Positions 48,944-55,945 of a DNA stretch of 55,945 nt are shown one piece after another. The notes under the pieces were generated by a model. It was not told the DNA's origin, searched no databases, and was given only the letters and a program-made list of their open reading frames with translations. Both the position numbers and the translations under genes were made by a program. The stretch is from Bacteroidales bacterium (GTDB lineage Bacteria > Bacteroidota > Bacteroidia > Bacteroidales > VadinHA17), in contig PLNF01000078.1 of assembly GCA_003141715.1 (NCBI GenBank), positions 7,011 through 62,955 on the forward strand, read 5' to 3'. Position 1 is the stretch's first letter, and the number at the start of each line of letters is the position of its first letter.

Positions 48944-51900
48944 ATGAAGAAACTATTTCTGCTGATTGTTTTGTTTGTGTTTATAAGTGGCTACACTTTA
49001 TTGGCACAAACAATAGTCATTACAGGTTCGGTTACCTCTTCAGTCCAGGGGGAAGGTGTAATTCCTGGTGTGACTATAACTGTTAAAGGTACCACTTTGG
49101 GTGCAATAACAGGTGTGAATGGAGGATATTCAATTACAGCTCCACAGAAAGCCACCACACTCGTTTTCTCCTATATCGGGATGAAAACACAGGAGATTGA
49201 AATCGGAGGCCGTAAAGTAATTGATGTTGTGATGGAACCCGCTCTTCTGGGTTTGAATGAAGTTGTTGTTACTGCCTTGGGTATTTCAAGAGAGAGAAAA
49301 GCTCTTGGATATTCAGTTTCAGATGTTAAATCTGATGAAATCGCTTATTCGAAAAATACAAACGTTATGAATTCCCTCGAGGGGAAAGTTGCGGGTGTTC
49401 GTATCACCAGCTCAACCGGGGCTGTTGGTGCTTCATCCTTTATTGAGATTCGTGGTTCGGCTTCCTTAACCCGTAATAATCAGCCACTTTATGTTATTGA
49501 TGGAGTCCCAATAATTTCTGGCGGCGTTGCTGATGGAGTTGACGGTGTTGCTCATAAGGATGCTCTTGCTGACCTTAACCCCGATGATATTGACAACATC
49601 TCTGTATTAAAAGGTGGTGCAGCTACGGCTTTGTATGGTTTGAGAGCTGCTACTGGTGCAGTAGTTATTACGACTAAAAAAGGAACAGCTGGCAAAACTG
49701 TGGTTAATTTCGGTTCCAGTGTTTCAATTGAAAAAATAACCCAGGTACCCGCGCTTCAGAATACATATTCAGAGGGATCTAATGGAGCATTTGCCAAGTT
49801 CGCCAGCGGATCATGGGGAGGACGAATAGATACACTCCGGTATACGCAAAACCCTGCTGCTCTCCCGGCAGATGCTGCCCACTATAGCAGTATGGCTGAT
49901 TATATGGCTAAATGGGATCCCAACGGATTTATTGTTAATCAACACAGCCCATACGCTGACCCTAATGCCACTATTAAAACATATAATCCATACGATTTTT
50001 TTCAGACCGGGATTACATATAATAATAATTTTAGTGTTTCGGGCGGTGATGCGAATTCAACCTACTTCTTTTCTTTGGGAAACACTTCACAATCAGGTAT
50101 TATTCCCCATAATACATTTGATAAAACCAATATCAAGGTATCTGCTGATCACAAATTCAACAAGCAAGTATCAGTAGGCACAAATATTAACTATGTATAT
50201 GATCAGGGAAATAAAATTCAGCAAGGATCAAACACCTCCGGTGTTATGCTTGGCCTGGTGAGAACACCACCAACATTTGATGATGCATTCGGATATATTT
50301 TCCCTAATGGAAAACAGCGCAGTTACCGTGGTGGAACAGGTTATGACAATCCATACTGGACAGCAAATAAAAACTCGTATAAGGATAAAACCAATCGCAT
50401 GTTTGGCGACGTTCATGCAAGCTATATTCCGACAGATTGGCTTAACTTTAGCTATCGTCTTGGTGTAGACTGGTTTAATTCTTATTACAAAGACTATTTT
50501 GCAATTTTTTCAAATAGTACGCCTGCAGGAAAAGTTACCGTGGCTAATTCACTAAACCGCGATATCAACTCCGACTTGTTAATGACTCTTCATAAGGCTT
50601 TTGGCGATTTTGATGCTAGCTTAACAATTGGCGACAATTTGTATTCATCATATTATGAATCAACAACAAGCCAGGCTAATGGGCTGATATTGATTGATTT
50701 CCCCGACATGAATAACACAACTAATAACCGGGGATATGAATTAACAAACCAAAAACGTACCAGTGCAGTATTTGGCGATCTTTCCTTAAATTATAAGAGC
50801 ATGATTTTCTTAGATGGGACGCTTCGTGACGAAAAATCAACAACTCTTCCGGCAGCCAATAATTCATTTGCCTATCCTTCCGGGAGTTTTGGTTTTATTT
50901 TCACCGAATTGGGCGGACTTAAAGGTAATAAGATTCTGCCTTATGGGAAAATCAGAGTTTCTTATGCTGTTACTGCTCAGGATGCTCAATTATATTCAAC
51001 AGATAATTATTTTTATGCACCTGATTTCGTTGATGGATGGACCAGCCCTGATGGTATGCTATATCCCTATAATAGTACTCTGGCATATACGTATACTGAC
51101 CAACTCGGGAACAATACCCTGAAACCGGAAAAGATGAAAACATTTGAGGTTGGTACAGAATTAAAGTTCCTTGATAATCGGGTTGATCTGGATCTTTCTT
51201 ATTTTGTTAATCATAACCAGGATCTTCTGATGCAGGTGCCTATTGCGTCTTCAACTGGATTTAGTACAAAATATATGAACGCTGGTAAAATGTCGACCAA
51301 AGGCATAGAACTCCAATTGGGCGGAGACATAGTGAAAGGTAATGGTTTTAACTGGAATCTTACCGTTAACTGGTCAAATCCAAGGACTATGGTTGATGAA
51401 CTTGCCCCTGGAGTTAGTAATCTTTTCCTCGGTGGATTTACAGGTTCACAAATCCGTGCGGTTGCAGGGCAAGCATACCGTTCAATATATGCAACAGTAT
51501 GGGCTCATGATGACCAGGGAAATATTTTAATCAATCCGACCGGAACATTTAAAGGTTATCCAGTTGCTTTGGGAGATATGAAGTACATTGCAGATGTTCA
51601 GGAAAAATGGAGAATGGGTATTACAAACACTTTTTCATACAAGGGCATTCGGCTCTCTGCAACGCTTGAGATCAAAAGAGGAGGACATATGTGGAATGGA
51701 ACACGCGGAGCACTTGATTACTTTGGAACCTCTGCAGGTACTGCAAATCGCGCTGCCACTGACGTAGTAAATTTTGGCGGAGTTTATGGATATGTGGATA
51801 GCAAAACTGGTGCAATAATTCACACGGATGCAGCAGGGAACGATTTAACCAGCACAGATGCTCCTGTCACAAATTCTCTTCCTGTACAGGAAAACGCACA

Positions 51901-52204
51901 GAATTGGCGCCAGGGTAATGGAAGTGGTTTCCAGGGTCCATCAGAATTCTACGTTGAAAAAACCGATTGGACAAGACTAAGAGAAGTCACACTTTCTTAT
52001 GATTTACCAAAGAGCCTTCTTGACAGGATTAAATTACAGAAACTTGGCGTATACTTCACCGGAAGGAATCTCTGGTTAAAGACTCCATATACCGGAATTG
52101 ATCCTGAAACTAGTTTGGTGGGAGCATCTAATGCACAAGGGATGGATTACTTTAATATGCCGGGGACAAAATCCTATACCGTTGGACTTAAGGTCACTTT
52201 TTAA
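48944..52204 (+). CDS. SusC/RagA-family TonB-dependent outer-membrane receptor
   Basis: Signal peptide, carboxypeptidase-D-like N-domain (GVIPGVTITVKGTTLGAITGVNGGYSI), plug ALGISRERKALGYSVSDVKSDEI...NNQPLYVIDGVPI, C-term SYTVGLKVTF. Confidence 0.95.
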   Translation: MKKLFLLIVLFVFISGYTLLAQTIVITGSVTSSVQGEGVIPGVTITVKGTTLGAITGVNGGYSITAPQKATTLVFSYIGMKTQEIEIGGRKVIDVVMEPALLGLNEVVVTALGISRERKALGYSVSDVKSDEIAYSKNTNVMNSLEGKVAGVRITSSTGAVGASSFIEIRGSASLTRNNQPLYVIDGVPIISGGVADGVDGVAHKDALADLNPDDIDNISVLKGGAATALYGLRAATGAVVITTKKGTAGKTVVNFGSSVSIEKITQVPALQNTYSEGSNGAFAKFASGSWGGRIDTLRYTQNPAALPADAAHYSSMADYMAKWDPNGFIVNQHSPYADPNATIKTYNPYDFFQTGITYNNNFSVSGGDANSTYFFSLGNTSQSGIIPHNTFDKTNIKVSADHKFNKQVSVGTNINYVYDQGNKIQQGSNTSGVMLGLVRTPPTFDDAFGYIFPNGKQRSYRGGTGYDNPYWTANKNSYKDKTNRMFGDVHASYIPTDWLNFSYRLGVDWFNSYYKDYFAIFSNSTPAGKVTVANSLNRDINSDLLMTLHKAFGDFDASLTIGDNLYSSYYESTTSQANGLILIDFPDMNNTTNNRGYELTNQKRTSAVFGDLSLNYKSMIFLDGTLRDEKSTTLPAANNSFAYPSGSFGFIFTELGGLKGNKILPYGKIRVSYAVTAQDAQLYSTDNYFYAPDFVDGWTSPDGMLYPYNSTLAYTYTDQLGNNTLKPEKMKTFEVGTELKFLDNRVDLDLSYFVNHNQDLLMQVPIASSTGFSTKYMNAGKMSTKGIELQLGGDIVKGNGFNWNLTVNWSNPRTMVDELAPGVSNLFLGGFTGSQIRAVAGQAYRSIYATVWAHDDQGNILINPTGTFKGYPVALGDMKYIADVQEKWRMGITNTFSYKGIRLSATLEIKRGGHMWNGTRGALDYFGTSAGTANRAATDVVNFGGVYGYVDSKTGAIIHTDAAGNDLTSTDAPVTNSLPVQENAQNWRQGNGSGFQGPSEFYVEKTDWTRLREVTLSYDLPKSLLDRIKLQKLGVYFTGRNLWLKTPYTGIDPETSLVGASNAQGMDYFNMPGTKSYTVGLKVTF

Positions 52205-52276
52205 ATTACGGTTTGTATAAAAATTCATCTTGTAAAAATTGCGATTTGATTATATCAACACATTAATTTTAAAAAT

Positions 52277-53650
52277 ATGAAAAACAGACACTTAAGATAT
52301 TTAACGAATATTTTGCTAATGGTAGTTATTCTCACTACCTCATGTAAAAAATGGGTCGATCCTAGTCTAAACATTGATCCGGATAATCCAAGGGATGTTT
52401 ATTCCGCTCTTATAGTACCAAGTGCCGAAGGAAGCCTGGCATTCACTATGCAGGGTTTTGATTATGTTGGAGTCACAGGCATGTGGCTGCAATATTTCGA
52501 AGGACTTGATCGCCAGGCTTATGGTATGTACAATTATTCTTTTACTTCCGATGACTGCGACAACCTATATACTTCATTGTATGCAAGTACAATGGAGGAT
52601 TGTCAGAAAATAATTGATAAGACCTCAGTAGCTGATGCTGCCAGCCCACACATGAAGGGAATGGCAGAAGTTCTAAAGGCAACTGCCCTGGGTACAGCGG
52701 TTGGTTTATGGGGAAGCATCCCCAATAGCACGGCATTTCAGGGGAATACTCAGCTTAAACCTACTTTTGATGATGAACAAACAGTATATGCCGCAATTCA
52801 AACCATGTTGACCGATGCTATTGCTAACTTGTCTGTTGCTGGAACCGATTATGAAGAGCAATATATGAAAGTTGCCGGGCAGGATTTAATATATTCCGGT
52901 AATCTTTCCAAATGGATTAAAGCAGCTTACTCTTTAAAAGCCAGGTATGAATTGAGACTATCAAGACAATCAGGGTTTAGTGCCGATGATATACTTAATA
53001 ATCTTGCTCTGGGTATTAATAACAAAAATAATGATTTCCAGCTGAACTTCGTTGGAAGTGAAGCTTTTGTTGATGACAATCCTCTGTGGGAATTCACTGA
53101 AGACCGTTATGGATATGCCGGTAATAATGGTAATTTTCTTAACCTCTTGAATAGCAATAGTGATCCACGTATAGCTGCTTTTGATGATGGGGACCTCTTC
53201 ATTGGAGGACCTGCTCTTGGATATCCCAGTTCTCCGGGATTATTTATGTCTTATTTTGAAGGATTGTTTATCAAGGCAGAATGTCTATTTAGTAAAGGAG
53301 ATCTGCCTGGTGCAGCCACTGCTTACAACGCTGCTGTTACTGCATCTCTTGATAAATGGGATGTTACTGATGCCGGATGGCTTGCAACTAATGCAGCAGA
53401 AACCGCAGGTACAATAACCCTTGCAAAAATTATGAATGCAAAATATATTGCAATGTATGCAGAGGGCGAATCATGGTGTGACTATCGCAGATACCAATTT
53501 GCTTATCCTGCACTTGTACCTCCGGTCAACAATGCGACATCTGGTGTTCAGCCTTCTTCATACCCCTATCCTACTAATGAGAAAGTTTCGAATGCAGCTA
53601 ACGTACCTACAAGGGGTGGAATTACAGCGAAACTTTGGGCTTTTCAATAA
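52277..53650 (+). CDS. SusD/RagB-family outer-membrane lipoprotein
   Basis: Lipobox ILTTSCKKW, IDPDNPRDV, C-terminal YPTNEKVSNAANV; directly downstream of the SusC homologue. Confidence 0.9.
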   Translation: MKNRHLRYLTNILLMVVILTTSCKKWVDPSLNIDPDNPRDVYSALIVPSAEGSLAFTMQGFDYVGVTGMWLQYFEGLDRQAYGMYNYSFTSDDCDNLYTSLYASTMEDCQKIIDKTSVADAASPHMKGMAEVLKATALGTAVGLWGSIPNSTAFQGNTQLKPTFDDEQTVYAAIQTMLTDAIANLSVAGTDYEEQYMKVAGQDLIYSGNLSKWIKAAYSLKARYELRLSRQSGFSADDILNNLALGINNKNNDFQLNFVGSEAFVDDNPLWEFTEDRYGYAGNNGNFLNLLNSNSDPRIAAFDDGDLFIGGPALGYPSSPGLFMSYFEGLFIKAECLFSKGDLPGAATAYNAAVTASLDKWDVTDAGWLATNAAETAGTITLAKIMNAKYIAMYAEGESWCDYRRYQFAYPALVPPVNNATSGVQPSSYPYPTNEKVSNAANVPTRGGITAKLWAFQ

Positions 53651-53710
53651 AAGAAATTCTGCCTGATCAAGGTAAGGCAAATAAATTAGTATAAATAGCA
53701 TTTAAAATTA

Positions 53711-53744
53711 GAGGCTGACTTTATTGAGTCAGCCTCTTTTTTTT
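53711..53744 (+). terminator. Rho-independent terminator after susD-like gene
   Basis: gaggctgact-ttattg-agtcagcctc-tttttttt, perfect 10-bp stem. Confidence 0.9.
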
Positions 53745-53922
53745 ATCGTCTATAAAGGGACACTCTAGTAACTTATTACAAAACACTATCCGATCAAATC
53801 GTTGCAGTACTTTACAAGCCTTAGCAGATCTTCCTGTTTCTTTATATTGATGTCAGATTTATTAATGAATTGTTTTATCTCCTGACTTAGACACTGGGAC
53901 ACTTAAATTATTATTGTGAGTT

Positions 53923-54026
53923 CAATTACCGTCGGTTTTAACCGACGGTTTTACAAACCAAAAACGTACGGGCTTTAGTCCAACAGGATTTTTTGGGCTG
54001 AAGCCCTGAAAGAGAGTGACTCTGAA
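53923..54026. repeat. REP-like palindromic element, copy B (3' flank of TIR-TPR copy 2)
   Basis: accgtcggtt-tt-aaccgacggt perfect palindrome plus gggctttagtccaacaggattttttgggctgaagccct. Matches 5630-5734. Confidence 0.75.
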
Positions 54027-54039
54027 GACATATCACACA

Positions 54040-55644
54040 TTATTTCACTATCTCCTGAAGATGCCTGATTGTAATTTCCTTTAAATGCTTCTTAGCTTCG
54101 TTAATCTTTACTGTATCAGTCTCTAAATCAATATAATTCTCCCAAAGATCAATGCTCCTGGTGATCTTTCCGGAAGCTTCATAAGCTTTTGCCAGGTATA
54201 GGTTTGTCTCAGGTTCACGAGGTTTTATATTATTTGAAAGTTCAAGATATTTCAGGGCTGAATCAGGTTGTTCCTGCATTAAATAGGCGTTGCCAAGGTT
54301 TTTATACACAAGGTAAATATACTTCGATCCAGGATATTGCTCCCTGGCCTTATTCAGAATTAATATTGCTTCAATTGGCTGATCCATTGAATTATATAAA
54401 TTACCCAGTGCACTACATGCACGAACATAAACCGTATCGCTGTGGAACGTGGAATCTATCTTAATTGCTTCCTTGTACCAGTGAATTGCCTGTTTATAGT
54501 CTTTTTTGTCATGCAGGGCGAAAGCCATGTTATATGCTGCCCCACTATTCTTGGGATCATATCCTATGGCCTTAATGGTTTGCATAAGTGCCTGATTTAA
54601 ATCACCCTGTTTATAACTTAATGCAGCCAGGGAACTCCACGCATAGGAGTATTTGGGATCGCTTGAAAATGCAAGATTAAGTTCTGCTTTTGCAGCCTCA
54701 AGCTCTTTGTTATCGATATATGTTACTGCTTTTTTGACGTGTGATCTTGCAACTTCTCTTTTAGAGTTACCAGCACCTAAAAAGCTGAACGGCCACTTCC
54801 TGCCAAATGCTAAAACAACCATTAAAGCGATGAACAAAATTGAAAAGATGTACTTATAATTGTTTTTAATCCAATAACCGCCCTGTTTATGTAGCCAGCC
54901 GGTGTCTTTTTTCTGAATTTTTCCATTAGTTTGAAATTGAAGGCCTGAGGTTTTATGACTTTCATCCCCAAGAATAATGGCTCTGTTTTTTTGTTCCCCG
55001 GGTTCAATTAATGACCAGCTTTCTGAATGTGAGGTGTTCTGGATTTTTTTTAAGCTTCCTATAAGCTCATCAATGGCATTTGCTACTTTGTTGATCTGGT
55101 CGCGATAGTAAACTTTATTCAGATTATCGAGGGGGCGGTCTTCACTGGCTCTCAATGGTCTGTTGACACCCGCAGATCTATAAATAAAATCAATTCCGCG
55201 AAGTGCTCCTCCAAGAACTGATTCACACAATTTAATATCTGAAATATCCGGCTCATGAATTCGGACAGGAAGTACACGGCTGGCCACATTCCCGTTTGGT
55301 AATGGGATCCTCAATCCAAACTGATCATTGGAGACTTGTTCAATAAATGCTTTAAACTCGTGTTCCCATGCAAAAGATTTGGGATCGCAATAGGTTCTTG
55401 AAATAACCGGAATAAAAACAAGACATTTAAGTTTCTCTTTCAGCGAGGCATCAACATCGTGTGTCTCTAACAGTCCGTCATGCGGGTTGTTATCAAAATA
55501 TACACTTATCTCTTCCTTGAAAGTTGCTTCGAGCTCCCGCTTCAGATTGTCAACAAATTCAGTTACCCAGCCATCATATTTATTGTCCTTCTGACGGTAG
55601 CTGATAAAAATGTCATATGTGTAACCCGGAATAATGCCTGACAT
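54040..55644 (-). CDS. TIR domain protein with transmembrane segment and TPR repeats (copy 2)
   Basis: Same length (534 aa) as the 5751-7355 product and aligns without gaps by eye; same TIR, TM and TPR segments. Confidence 0.9.
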   Translation of the reverse strand: MSGIIPGYTYDIFISYRQKDNKYDGWVTEFVDNLKRELEATFKEEISVYFDNNPHDGLLETHDVDASLKEKLKCLVFIPVISRTYCDPKSFAWEHEFKAFIEQVSNDQFGLRIPLPNGNVASRVLPVRIHEPDISDIKLCESVLGGALRGIDFIYRSAGVNRPLRASEDRPLDNLNKVYYRDQINKVANAIDELIGSLKKIQNTSHSESWSLIEPGEQKNRAIILGDESHKTSGLQFQTNGKIQKKDTGWLHKQGGYWIKNNYKYIFSILFIALMVVLAFGRKWPFSFLGAGNSKREVARSHVKKAVTYIDNKELEAAKAELNLAFSSDPKYSYAWSSLAALSYKQGDLNQALMQTIKAIGYDPKNSGAAYNMAFALHDKKDYKQAIHWYKEAIKIDSTFHSDTVYVRACSALGNLYNSMDQPIEAILILNKAREQYPGSKYIYLVYKNLGNAYLMQEQPDSALKYLELSNNIKPREPETNLYLAKAYEASGKITRSIDLWENYIDLETDTVKINEAKKHLKEITIRHLQEIVK

Positions 55645-55695
55645 CGCACTAAAAAATTTTCAAAACGCCTCCAAGAGTTCTAAATACTTCTTTAT

Positions 55696-55726
55696 CAAAA
55701 TTAAACCATAGTTATATTAAAAGCAA
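55696..55726 (-). promoter_or_regulatory. Putative promoter of TIR-TPR copy 2 (TTG-N20-TAATTTTG on minus strand)
   Basis: CAA at 55724-55726 and caaaatta at 55696-55703 on the + strand. Confidence 0.5.
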
Positions 55727-55834
55727 TTATATTCCCATAGAAACTATGAATTCAAATTTATTTATTAAATTTACTTGTAACAATATAAAGGAAATCAGAT
55801 AGTAGTCGTACTTTAACTCATATTTTCAATTAAT

Positions 55835-55945
55835 ATGAAAAAACAGATTTTCTTTCAGGTAGCAATAATTGCTTTTATCGTTTCATTATTCTCCGGCAGA
55901 AATGATTGCTTGCAGGCTCAAACTGCGATTCCTGATTCATCAAAA
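55835..55945 (+). CDS. N-terminus of a secreted protein (signal peptide), truncated by window end
   Basis: MKKQIFFQVAIIAFIVSLFSGRNDCLQAQTAIPDSSK, open to the window edge. Confidence 0.6.
   Translation, partial: MKKQIFFQVAIIAFIVSLFSGRNDCLQAQTAIPDSSK

Noticed and set aside
50814-51122. Short overlapping ORFs within susC
   Set aside because: Out-of-frame with a confident 1086-aa CDS.
1-55945. tRNA, rRNA, transposase or prophage genes
   Set aside because: None recognised on reading; negative statement limited by absence of tRNAscan/HMM searches.

Overview
Chromosomal window from a Bacteroidota (Bacteroidales-like) genome. This rests on the T9SS sorting domain, SusC/SusD pair, TAnnTTTG-type promoters and gene content. 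Much of it is ordinary housekeeping: lysS, an L-fucose isomerase/kinase cluster, lipA-lipB-recJ, purE, hpt, adk, obg, a lipoate ligase, plsC, an APC permease, parE-parC-aroK, gpmI, and a SusCD pair. Two accessory-looking signalling loci stand out. (1) At 5.7-13.5 kb, one strand carries a SiaB-SiaC-like fusion, a RyR-domain SpoIIE/PP2C phosphatase and a TIR-TM-TPR protein, divergent from an ABCG-type transporter with an N-terminal TerB/FHA-like region. The TIR-TPR gene has a second full-length copy at 54.0-55.6 kb, and both copies carry the same REP-like element at their 3' end. (2) At 39.7-45.8 kb, an NTT/MFS-like membrane protein with a HEAT-like region is translationally coupled (TAATG) to an nSTAND1-like NTPase with WD40 repeats. 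The intergenic DNA holds several repeat families: G/C-run palindromes, CACAAAG arrays, a heptamer array lying in frame inside lysS, and a MITE-like element upstream of susC. All family assignments were made by reading motifs; no database search was run.
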